Below are positions 7,455 through 14,650 of a stretch of 64,000 nt of DNA, one piece after another. The stretch is from the NCBI RefSeq assembly GCF_014174255.1, contig NZ_JABEQJ010000008.1, forward strand, positions 62,001 through 126,000, read 5' to 3'. Position numbers and translations under genes: made by a program. Source of the stretch: Gluconacetobacter sacchari (lineage in GTDB: Bacteria > Pseudomonadota > Alphaproteobacteria > Acetobacterales > Acetobacteraceae). The notes under the pieces are model-generated. The model had not been told where the DNA came from. It was given only the letters and a program-made list of their open reading frames with translations, and ran no database searches. Positions within the stretch are counted from its first letter, which is position 1, and each line of letters starts with the position of its first letter.

Positions 7455-8131
7455 TGGAAAACAGGTTCGATAGGCTGAAAAGGGTGGTGAAAGCTGCGGG
7501 CGGCAACGAGCCTGTTGCGCAGAAGGCCCTGATCGGCACAACCACGCTAAGCGGCTATATGAACGGCAAAGAGTGGAAGTTCAGCCACGCTGAGAAGCTT
7601 GCCGAGGCATGCGGTGTAAGCCTTCAATGGCTTCTTTTTGGCGATAGCAGCCCCGTCGCCACACCGGAATCGGTGCCGACACCCAGCAATGACAACATCG
7701 ACCACCTCGACTATTACGATGTCGCGGCGTCGGCAGGCTTCGGTGCCTATGCTTCAGGTGCCCCCGCTCCGGAGAAATTGGCAATTTCCCGCCATTTTCT
7801 GCGGCATGACCTCGGCCTGACGCCCCAATCGGCCATCATGATCCAGGTGGATGGCGACAGCATGGAGCCGACCCTCAGCGCGGGGAATCGGATCATCATA
7901 GACAAACGCCCCAAGCCGGCCCTGAACGGCATCCACGTCTTGGTCGTCAACGGAAGCCTGCTGGTAAAGCGCCTGGCCGCGACCAGCGACGGCATCCGCA
8001 TCATCTCCGACAACGACCGCTATCCCTCAGAAACAGCGGCAGCCTCCCGTTTCCATTGGGGCGCCCCCGATGGCGACGACACCATCACCATAATCGGCCG
8101 CGTCGCCTACAGATTGCAGGCATTGTCATGA
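7454..8131 (+). CDS. LexA/CI-like S24 phage repressor
   Basis: This 225-residue protein has an N-terminal helix-turn-helix (about 5-62; ALIGTTTLSGYMNG, then VSLQWLLFG) and a C-terminal S24 peptidase domain. The self-cleavage site is probably Ala94-Gly95 in AASAGFG. The nucleophile is Ser136 in DGDSMEPT and the general base is Lys172 in LLVKRLAA. It should keep the prophage silent and be inactivated by RecA-stimulated autocleavage, so induction by DNA damage is likely. The classic Mu repressor is not of this type. The ATG at 7454 is preferred over a TTG at 7427 because the latter lies inside the operator palindrome. Confidence 0.9.
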   Translation: MENRFDRLKRVVKAAGGNEPVAQKALIGTTTLSGYMNGKEWKFSHAEKLAEACGVSLQWLLFGDSSPVATPESVPTPSNDNIDHLDYYDVAASAGFGAYASGAPAPEKLAISRHFLRHDLGLTPQSAIMIQVDGDSMEPTLSAGNRIIIDKRPKPALNGIHVLVVNGSLLVKRLAATSDGIRIISDNDRYPSETAAASRFHWGAPDGDDTITIIGRVAYRLQALS

Positions 8132-8355
8132 ATACAGATGATGAAATCGCAGAACTGAAAGAGATTATCAGGCAACAGGGCGTCGTAATTTCGTCTATCG
8201 TTCTTCTTTTATTTAGAATTATCTACAACAAAAATGGCGTTGATTTTTCATCCAGCATTAAAGAAGACCAGATGGGTGAATTATTAAGGGAAGTCACATT
8301 ACTGACCAAGAAGACCCGTTCGGTCTTTCAGGAGAACCCCAGTGAGCGGGACTGA
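8128..8355 (+). CDS. Small protein with one hydrophobic segment, 75 aa
   Basis: The ATG overlaps the repressor stop (ATGA), so it is probably co-translated in the lysogen. The sequence has an acidic start (MNTDDEIAELKEIIRQQG), a hydrophobic stretch (VVISSIVLLLFRIIY, about residues 19-33) and a charged helical tail. AT content is higher than in its neighbours. It may be a small membrane protein expressed from the prophage. Superinfection exclusion or a holin-like role is possible but not shown. Confidence 0.6.
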   Translation: MNTDDEIAELKEIIRQQGVVISSIVLLLFRIIYNKNGVDFSSSIKEDQMGELLREVTLLTKKTRSVFQENPSERD

Positions 8356-8689
8356 TTACATTGAGAAAATGGAGTCCAATGTCGTCGAGATGAAGAGCCT
8401 GCGACCTCAAAAATCCCTTGGCCGCACGCGCGGAGGCGGAGATAATGGTGGCATGGACCTCACAGATCACCGTCTGACCGAACTGGAACGGCGCGCCGAG
8501 CGAACCGAAGCGAAGCTGGATAAGCTTGTCGAGACCATTCATGGCCTTGATAAATCGGTCATTGCCGCCAGCAGCGGCTTGGGTGGGCGTCTGGATCTGA
8601 TCGAGAAGAAGCTCCCCAACTGGTGGCAGCCTTATGTGGGCATCGGTGCCCTCGGTGCCACGTTCGCATTACTGGCGCATTTCCTGTAG
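8342..8689 (+). CDS. Coiled-coil membrane-anchored small protein (XhlA-like layout)
   Basis: A GTG at 8342 (ribosome site AGGAGA just upstream) opens 115 codons that overlap the previous gene. Residues about 38-85 form a coiled coil (DHRLTELERRAERTEAKLDKL), and a single C-terminal membrane span follows (YVGIGALGATFALLAHFL). This layout resembles XhlA-type and other phage tail-anchored proteins that work with lysis or exclusion factors. Its location downstream of the repressor implies expression in the lysogen. Confidence 0.65.
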   Translation: MSGTDYIEKMESNVVEMKSLRPQKSLGRTRGGGDNGGMDLTDHRLTELERRAERTEAKLDKLVETIHGLDKSVIAASSGLGGRLDLIEKKLPNWWQPYVGIGALGATFALLAHFL

Positions 8690-8982
8690 CAGACGGAGGC
8701 CGTATCCGGCGGCTAAGGGCGTTTCCAATGACTCTGACGCGCCGCTAAGCGACCTCTGAGAGACCGTCCAGGCGCCGACCCCCGATGTTCCAAACCCGAT
8801 GTCCGAAACGCCGATTTGTCGGTTTACTTCCAGACATCGGGCAGGCTAAAAATCGCCCCTGTGGATAACCGGCGCGCGCCGCGCAACCCAAGGCGCGACC
8901 ACGATTTTCCGTCCCGGATAATCCCCGAACATCCCACAAAATCCCGCCTTGTCGGTTGTTCCATTCCCCCTGTCCCCTTTCA
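8690..8982. other. Phage terminus region with repeated transposase/repressor-type sites
   Basis: No gene is seen. TTGTCGGTT occurs at 8816-8824 and 8949-8957, in the same orientation. CCCGATGTT and CCCGATGTC are direct repeats, with an inverted GACATCGGG, between about 8780 and 8842. CTGTGGATAACCG occurs at 8859-8871. Read inward, the proposed end is TGAAAGGGG. Multiple short repeats within 200 bp of a terminus are expected of a MuA-type end with several binding sites. Confidence 0.6.
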
Positions 8983-9342
8983 GTGGCCTATCCGCGCCTG
9001 ATGTACAAATCGAGCCTGAGCTATGCCTACAAGGGCTTCGATACCAGCATCGATGCGTCATACATGTCGCAGCGCAACCTGAGCTATACCGGCGATGCCA
9101 AGGTGCCGTCCTACTGGCTGGCGAATTTCAGCATGCGCTACAAGTTCGGCAATATGGGTAAATATGCCCATTCGCTGGGCTTCATGCAGAATCTGGAACT
9201 GTCCTTCAATGTCTATAACCTGACCAACCAGTTCTACGTCTCGACGATGGGCGAGAACGGCTTCCCGCTTTCGGGAGATGCCCAGTCGTTCCTGCTGGGG
9301 GCGCCGCGCCAGTTCTTCGGGTCGGTTCGCGCGGAATTCTGA
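8983..9342 (+). pseudogene. TonB-dependent receptor, C-terminal remnant cut by the prophage
   Basis: The frame VAYPRLMYKSSLSYAYKG...RAEF ends at 9342. It has the alternating beta-strand pattern of a TonB-dependent receptor barrel, including NLELSFNVYNLTNQFY and a terminal SVRAEF with a final Phe. Only about 120 residues of a 700-900 residue family are present. The barrel start, plug and TonB box are missing and would lie beyond the other prophage end. The frame begins exactly where the phage terminus is placed, which argues that the insertion disrupted the gene. It has no start codon or promoter of its own. Confidence 0.85.
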
Positions 9343-9360
9343 CGCGGATCTGCGGCTCGT

Positions 9361-9388
9361 CCCCGCGGCGCGCGCATGCGTCGCGGGG
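9361..9388. terminator. GC-rich hairpin between convergent genes
   Basis: CCCCGCG (9361-9367) pairs with CGCGGGG (9382-9388), with extra G-C/G-T pairing inside. It lies between the receptor remnant and the convergent peroxiredoxin gene. There is no clear U-tract, so it is only a candidate terminator. Confidence 0.4.
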
Positions 9389-9396
9389 GTGGTGGT

Positions 9397-10029
9397 TCAG
9401 CGCGGCTGGGCCACCAGGCGGAGATAGGGGCGCAGCGTCTTCCAGCCCGTGGGGAAGAGGGTACGGGCCTGCTCGTCGCTGACCGAGGGGGCGATGATCA
9501 CGTCCTCGCCATCACGCCAGTTGGCCGGGGTCGTGACCTTGTGGCGGTCCGTCAGTTGCAGGCTGTCCAGGACGCGCAGGATTTCGTCGAAATTGCGCCC
9601 CGCCGATGGCGGGTAGGTCACGGTCAGCCGGACTTTTTTCGCGGGGTCGATGATGAAGACCGTCCGGACGGTGACCTTGGGGTCCGCTGCCGGGTGGATC
9701 ATGTCGTACAGGGCCGCCACCTTGCCGTCCGCGTCGGCGATGATGGGGAAATCGACCGTCGCGCCCTGGGTGTCGGCGATGTCGGCCGCCCATGCCGCAT
9801 GACTGCCGACGGGATCGACGGACAGGCCGATGACCTTGGTGCCGCGCTTCGCCCATTCCGGCGCGAGCTTCGCCACCGCCCCCAGTTCGGTGGTGCAGAC
9901 GGGGGTGAAATCCTTGGGGTGGCTGAACAGGATGCCCCACGAATCGCCCAGCCATTCATGGAAACGGATGCGACCGATGGTCGTCTCCTGCTCGAAATCA
10001 GGCGCGATGTCGCCGAGATGAATGCTCAT
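9397..10029 (-). CDS. 1-Cys peroxiredoxin (Prx6 family)
   Basis: This 210-residue thiol peroxidase reduces hydrogen peroxide and organic hydroperoxides in the cytosol. The peroxidatic Cys45 lies in HPKDFTPVCTTEL, and no other Cys is present, so it is a 1-Cys enzyme needing an external thiol. The C-terminal half (DRHKVTTPANWRDGEDVIIAPS) is the Prx6-type dimerisation extension. The ATG at 10029 has AAGGAG upstream. A perfect palindrome lies about 55 bp upstream and may be its operator. It is monocistronic. Confidence 0.93.
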   Translation of the reverse strand: MSIHLGDIAPDFEQETTIGRIRFHEWLGDSWGILFSHPKDFTPVCTTELGAVAKLAPEWAKRGTKVIGLSVDPVGSHAAWAADIADTQGATVDFPIIADADGKVAALYDMIHPAADPKVTVRTVFIIDPAKKVRLTVTYPPSAGRNFDEILRVLDSLQLTDRHKVTTPANWRDGEDVIIAPSVSDEQARTLFPTGWKTLRPYLRLVAQPR

Positions 10030-10521
10030 GGTGGAAATCTCCTTCCCATCGGGCCCCGGATCCGCCGGGAGACTCGATAACGACGATATATCGTCATATG
10101 GAATATTCAACTCGTCATTTTGTATTATATCGACGATTCGTGATGCGCCCGGCGCGGGATGAACGAGGCGGCTGATTGGTGCCGTTCGGGCTTGGTTTAT
10201 AAAAACATAATAAAAACAATAGGTTAACTTGTTGATGTTGCAACGTTCATCATATTGCGTGATTGTTGTAATGTACGAATATTTGTCGTTTTAATCTTGA
10301 CGTCCGGTGGGGACGCTGTATCGTTCGTGCTGTCGCCATTGGGAAATGGTGTGACCATCCGGAGGATGAAGTCCGATGACGCTCTGGCGGGCGCGAATGT
10401 GTCGCAGCGATCGATGTAGCGCGGGACGGTCCGGTTCCATGGGGCCGGTCTCCGCCCGATAACGTGCCGGTGGCGGAGGCTGCCGGTGGCCCGCGCAAGC
10501 GGAACGACAAGGCAGCAGACA
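10030..10521. promoter_or_regulatory. Intergenic region with perfect palindrome GACGATATATCGTC
   Basis: The region of 492 bp holds no convincing gene. GACGATATATCGTC (10082-10095) is a perfect 14-bp palindrome upstream of the peroxiredoxin. A related ATATCGACGAT half-site lies near 10126-10138. The stretch 10085-10300 is markedly AT-rich for this genome. It is a plausible operator/promoter region for the peroxiredoxin and the divergent cysE-side genes. Confidence 0.45.
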
Positions 10522-10731
10522 ATGTTTGAATCACGGATCGTTGAAATCGAAGGCACGTTTCTGGGGGCGCTGATCGTGGAGGCCGATCGCAAGACGCGGC
10601 GCTTCTATGCCGCGCATGACAGCGTGCGACCGCTCCATAACCGCGTCCTGGCCGAGGCGGACGAGTTGACGCGGCAGGTGGTGGGGCAGTTCCGCCGCGC
10701 GCATGCGGACAGTCTGACGCGGGCGCGCTGA
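10522..10731 (+). CDS. Small conserved-looking protein upstream of cysE, 69 aa
   Basis: MFESRIVEIEGTFLGALIVEADRKTRRFYAAHDSVRPLHNR has regular beta/helix character and normal host codon use. It reads as a compact soluble protein. I do not recognise the family. It ends 30 bp before cysE in the same direction, so the two probably share a transcript. The ATG at 10522 follows a purine-rich AAGGCAGCAG. A link to cysteine metabolism is suggested only by position. Confidence 0.6.
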   Translation: MFESRIVEIEGTFLGALIVEADRKTRRFYAAHDSVRPLHNRVLAEADELTRQVVGQFRRAHADSLTRAR

Positions 10732-10760
10732 CGCGGCGCGGTTTCCGTCCGGATCGGGCG

Positions 10761-11657
10761 ATGAGACCGGAACGGCGAAGGGATGACGGGGACGTCACCA
10801 GCCTGCGTGCCTATTTCGAACAAGGCGGGCTGGATGCGGCGGCGGCGGCGGGCGCCGCCGCCCCGACGATCTCGCCGGCCGGCCTGTGGGAATTGATCCT
10901 GGCCGAGGCCCGGGCGCATCGTGACCCGGTGCTGCGGGACCTGACGCGGCCCAGTATTCTCGACCAGCCGGATTTCGCGACCGCGCTGGCCTTTCTGCTG
11001 TCCCGCAAGCTGGGCGGCGATCTGGTGCGCCGGGCGACGGTCTTTGCGCTGATACGGGATTTTCAGATCCGCCGCCCGCCGGCGGTGGACATGGCGGCCG
11101 CCGATCTGGCGTCGATCTGCGAGCGCGATCCGGCCGCGAGCGGCCTGCTGGTGCCCTTCCTGTTCTTCAAGGGGTTCCATGCGATCCAGTCCTATCGGCT
11201 TGCGCATTGGCTGTGGCACGAGAACCGCCGGCCGCTGGCGCATTATGTCCAGGGCCGGACGTCGGAACTGTTCGCGGTGGATATCCATCCCGCGGCCCGG
11301 CTGGGGAAGCGGGTCATGTTCGACCATGGGACCGGTATCGTGGTGGGCGAGACCGCCGTGATCGAGGACGATGTCGCCCTTTTGCAGAACGTCACGCTGG
11401 GCGGGACCGGCAAGCAAGCCGGCGACCGGCATCCCAAGGTGCGGCGCGGCGCGTTGATCGGCACCGGGGCCAAGGTGCTGGGCAATATCGAAATCGGCGA
11501 GGGTGCCAAGGTCGGGGCCGGGTCGATCGTGCTCGGCCCGGTTGCCCCGTTCACGACCGTCGTGGGCAATCCGGCGCGGGTGGTCGGCGCGCCGCACCGG
11601 GGATTGCCGTCCCTGACGATGGACCAGAGCCTGTCCGGCATCGCGTATGACATCTGA
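10761..11657 (+). CDS. cysE: Serine O-acetyltransferase
   Basis: It makes O-acetylserine from serine and acetyl-CoA, the first step of cysteine synthesis. Residues about 25-165 are the helical N-terminal CysE domain. Residues 165-275 form left-handed beta-helix hexapeptide repeats, with FDHGTGIVVGETAVIEDDVALLQNVTLGGTGK holding the catalytic His and substrate loop. The C-terminus ends SGIAYDI; an Ile end is typical for the CysE tail that engages cysteine synthase. At 298 residues it is slightly longer than E. coli CysE (273). The start is ATG 10761. Confidence 0.93.
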   Translation: MRPERRRDDGDVTSLRAYFEQGGLDAAAAAGAAAPTISPAGLWELILAEARAHRDPVLRDLTRPSILDQPDFATALAFLLSRKLGGDLVRRATVFALIRDFQIRRPPAVDMAAADLASICERDPAASGLLVPFLFFKGFHAIQSYRLAHWLWHENRRPLAHYVQGRTSELFAVDIHPAARLGKRVMFDHGTGIVVGETAVIEDDVALLQNVTLGGTGKQAGDRHPKVRRGALIGTGAKVLGNIEIGEGAKVGAGSIVLGPVAPFTTVVGNPARVVGAPHRGLPSLTMDQSLSGIAYDI

Positions 11658-11828
11658 CGGGCAGGCGGGCGAGCCTGGCAGGACGGGGAAGGCGCATGGC
11701 TTGCGCCATAATTTTGCAACATATTCCAATGATGCTATTGCCACGCCGCCGGACCGCTCGCGCTGCGCGGGATGGCAGTTTCATGGCGTGGAGGGCGTTC
11801 GACCGCCCGTTATGGCCGACCGGATCTT

Positions 11829-12953
11829 ATGCAAAAGACAATCAAGAACGTTCTGACCTGTCCTGTCTGGGTGCTTCAGCTTTTTACCGGGGCGAAATCC
11901 TTTCGCGACAATCCGTTGATCGGCAGCCGGCGGCTGAATGAGGCGGGTCTGCACGGCTTGCGCCAGGGCCTGGCCCATTGGGCCGCGGGATGGCGGCGGC
12001 GGCGGCTCCGTCGGGCGATTCCGCCGCATCTCGCCGCCGAATTCGACCGCGATGGCTTTGTGGTTATTCGTGACTTCCTGCCTGCCGCGACCTTCGGGCA
12101 GGTTCTCGACGATGTCCGGCGGTATCGCGGCGCGGGGCGCGAAACCATTCAGGGTGACACGGTGACCCGCCGGATCGCGCTCACGCCCGACAGTCTGGAC
12201 CGGATGCCCGGCGTGCGGCGATTGCTGGACGGGACGCTGCTGGGGCGGCTGATCCGGCTGGCCGGGAGCCGGGATTGCGAGCCGCTTTATTATATCCAGA
12301 CGATCCTGCCGCATGCCGTCACCGGCGAGGGCGACCCGCAGTTGCAGCTTCATGCCGACACGTTCCATCCGACCGTCAAGGCCTGGTTCACCCTGACCGA
12401 CACGGCGGAGGGGAGCGGGCCGTTCGTGTATGTTCCCGGATCGCACAAATTGAACCCGGCCCGCCAGGCCTGGGAAAAGCGGATGAGCCTGGCGGCGGGC
12501 CCGTCCGGGGACCGTCTGAGCGGACGCGGATCCTTCCGGGTCGACGAGGCGGCGATTGCCGGCATGGGCTATCCGCCGCCGCGCGCCGTCGCCGTGCCGG
12601 CCAACAGCCTGATCGTGGCCGATACCGGCGGGTTTCATGCGCGCGGCGTCAGCGCGGACCCCGGGATCCGGGTTGAAATCTGGGCCTATGAACGGGGGAA
12701 TCCGTTCTTCGCGCCCTTGATCGACATATGGCGTATTCCGGCGCTCGGCCGGCGTCGGGGGGCCTTTGTCTGGGCGCTTCATGACTGGCTGGAGGCGAGC
12801 GGCTTCGGTGTCCATGTCTGGCGCAAGCGGAGCGATGTCGGTGCGTTCGATGGCGAGGTCGCCGGCCATGGGGCGGTGGGGATTCCGCCTGGCTTGTCCA
12901 CCCGTTTCGGACAGGTGACGTCCCGCATGATCCGGCGGTTCGCGCGCCGATAG
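11829..12953 (+). CDS. Phytanoyl-CoA dioxygenase (PhyH) family protein
   Basis: This 374-residue protein has a non-heme iron and 2-oxoglutarate dioxygenase fold. [17 protein letters not shown] is the typical entry motif. The iron ligands are likely His and Asp in [10 protein letters not shown] and the distal His in GGFHARG. A VPGSH segment lies between them, as in the family. The substrate cannot be read from sequence; bacterial members hydroxylate varied small molecules. The N-terminal 60 residues are basic and outside the domain. The gene stands alone after cysE with 170 bp of spacer. Confidence 0.8.
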   Translation: MQKTIKNVLTCPVWVLQLFTGAKSFRDNPLIGSRRLNEAGLHGLRQGLAHWAAGWRRRRLRRAIPPHLAAEFDRDGFVVIRDFLPAATFGQVLDDVRRYRGAGRETIQGDTVTRRIALTPDSLDRMPGVRRLLDGTLLGRLIRLAGSRDCEPLYYIQTILPHAVTGEGDPQLQLHADTFHPTVKAWFTLTDTAEGSGPFVYVPGSHKLNPARQAWEKRMSLAAGPSGDRLSGRGSFRVDEAAIAGMGYPPPRAVAVPANSLIVADTGGFHARGVSADPGIRVEIWAYERGNPFFAPLIDIWRIPALGRRRGAFVWALHDWLEASGFGVHVWRKRSDVGAFDGEVAGHGAVGIPPGLSTRFGQVTSRMIRRFARR

Positions 12954-13023
12954 GCTTGCGCCCGTTCCGACCGTTCTGTACCGATCGGGGGCTATCGTGC
13001 CGGTCGGTACGGAAGGGGATGTG

Positions 13024-13488
13024 ATGTCAGGTCCGCTGGTTCCTCCATTTACGGCCGAAACCGCGCGGCTGAAGGCGCGATTGGCGGAAGATGCCTGGAA
13101 TAGCCGCGATCCGCAGCGGGTTTCTCTGGCCTATACGCCGGATTGCCGGTGGCGGAATCGGGCCGAGTTCATCGAGGGCCGCGACGAGATCGTGGCGTTC
13201 CTGCGCCGGAAATGGCAGCGGGAGCGCGATTACCGCCTGATCAAGGAGGTCTGGGCCCATGACGGTGATCGCATGGCCGTCCGGTTTGCGTATGAATGGC
13301 ATGATGAGAGCGGCCGGTGGTTCCGCTCCTACGGCAACGAGAACTGGGAATTCGATGCCGGTGGCTTGATGCGCCGGCGGATCGCCTCGATCAACGATCT
13401 GGCGATCCGTGACGAGGACAGGCTGTTTCATTGGCCGCTCGGCCGGCGCCCCGACGATCATCCGTCGCTCGGTGCGTTGGGGTTGTAA
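13024..13488 (+). CDS. DUF1348 / SnoaL-like NTF2-fold protein
   Basis: This is a 154-residue single-domain protein. [71 protein letters not shown] is the conserved core of the DUF1348 branch of the NTF2-like superfamily. Members form a cone-shaped pocket, and no general reaction is assigned. The ATG at 13024 with GAAGGGG upstream was chosen over the earlier GTG-side extension. It is convergent with the P1 peptidase, 15 bp apart. Confidence 0.85.
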   Translation: MSGPLVPPFTAETARLKARLAEDAWNSRDPQRVSLAYTPDCRWRNRAEFIEGRDEIVAFLRRKWQRERDYRLIKEVWAHDGDRMAVRFAYEWHDESGRWFRSYGNENWEFDAGGLMRRRIASINDLAIRDEDRLFHWPLGRRPDDHPSLGALGL

Positions 13489-13503
13489 GCGGGAATTTCT
13501 GTT

Positions 13504-14622
13504 CTATCCCGGCAGGCTCTTCCAGGTCGGGCCTGTCATGCCGGGTGGCAGCGTGGCTTCGTACACGCCGCGCGCCACGGCGCGGGACAGCACGTCGGCC
13601 GCCAGGGCGCCCAGGCGTGCCACGTAGAGCGGGCGCGGACCGGGGGGAAGCGGGCGGCGGGCGGTGGAGAGGGCGAAGATGACGTCGCCGTCGAAGGGGG
13701 AGTGAACCGGGCGGATGGCGCGGGCGAGGCCGTCCTGCGCCATCATGGCCACGCGCCTGAGATCGTCGGCATCGAGATCGGCGTCGGTGGCGATGCAGGC
13801 GATGGTGGTGTTGGCGCGGGCCGCCGGGTTGAATTTGGCCTGGCCCCATTCCTCGGGATCGACATGGGCGGTGCTGGCGCCCAGGCCTCCGAATTCGCGG
13901 CCCATTTCGAACGCGCCGGCCCAGAAATGGCGCGTGCCGGGCACCACCACCGAGCCCAGGCTGTTGACCGCGACGATCGCGCCGACGGTCAGGCCGTCGG
14001 CGGTGACGAAGGATGCCGAACCCAGCCCGCCCTTCAGCGCGCCGGCCTGCGCCCCGTAGCCCGCGCCCGCCGTGCCCAGGTCGAACCGGCGGGAGGGGTG
14101 GTCCATGGCCCGCAGCGCCAGGTCGCGATAGGGCGGGTTGAGGCCCCAGTTCTTGTCGCCGCCATTGGCGAGGTCGAACAGGATCGCGGTGGGCACGATG
14201 GGCGAGGGCGGCACGCCAGGCTGCTTCGACATCGTGAAGCCGCGCCCGCGCGCGCCCAGCCAGGCGGCCACGCCGTCGGCGGAGGCCAGCCCGTAGACCG
14301 AGCCGCCGGACAGCACGACGGCGTCGACGCTGCGTACGAGGTTGCCGGCGGTGAGGGCATCGGTTTCCCGCGTGCCGGGGCCGCCGCCGCGCACGTCCAC
14401 CGCGCAGGCCGCGCGCTGGTCGGGCAGGATGATGGTGACGCCGGTACGGACGCGGGCGTCATGCGCCTCGCCGATGGTCAGGCCGGCGACGTCGGTGATG
14501 AGATTGGTGGGGCCGACACGGCCGGGGCCGGGATGCAGGGGACCGCCGTCCGCGGCGGGCGCCGCCCGGGCCGCCAGGATCGGCAGGGTGGCCGTGAGGC
14601 CGAGAAGCGTGCGTCTGTTCAT
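13504..14622 (-). CDS. P1 (S58, DmpA-like) aminopeptidase, Tat-exported
   Basis: This 372-residue protein starts MNRRTLLGLTATLPILAARA, a twin-arginine-type export signal. The mature part is an S58/P1 peptidase (DmpA or L-aminopeptidase/D-esterase family). Family segments include GPTNLITDVAGLTIGEA, VDVRGGGPGTRETD, LSGGSVYGLASADGVAAWL and GAIVAVNSLGS near the self-processing site. These enzymes act on N-terminal or beta-peptide bonds. It lies 28 bp downstream of the amidase on the same strand and probably works with it on amide or peptide substrates in the periplasm. Confidence 0.85.
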   Translation of the reverse strand: MNRRTLLGLTATLPILAARAAPAADGGPLHPGPGRVGPTNLITDVAGLTIGEAHDARVRTGVTIILPDQRAACAVDVRGGGPGTRETDALTAGNLVRSVDAVVLSGGSVYGLASADGVAAWLGARGRGFTMSKQPGVPPSPIVPTAILFDLANGGDKNWGLNPPYRDLALRAMDHPSRRFDLGTAGAGYGAQAGALKGGLGSASFVTADGLTVGAIVAVNSLGSVVVPGTRHFWAGAFEMGREFGGLGASTAHVDPEEWGQAKFNPAARANTTIACIATDADLDADDLRRVAMMAQDGLARAIRPVHSPFDGDVIFALSTARRPLPPGPRPLYVARLGALAADVLSRAVARGVYEATLPPGMTGPTWKSLPG

Positions 14623-14650
14623 CGGAAGCGGGCCTTGTGCGATGGGACGG

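Larger units (their letters stand above)
1..8982. mobile_element. Mu-like transposable prophage, repressor/early end (partial)
   Basis: The block contains, in Mu order, an S24 repressor read toward the terminus, a Ner-like regulator, a DDE transposase, an AAA+ transposition ATPase and DUF3164. These are hallmark early genes of Mu-like phages. Late, head and tail genes would lie left of base 1 and are not seen. The right boundary is placed at 8982. There the phage-side sequence read inward starts TGAAAGGGG, and the host reading frame of a TonB-dependent receptor resumes at 8983. The far end and the 5-bp target duplication cannot be checked within this window. Confidence 0.9.
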
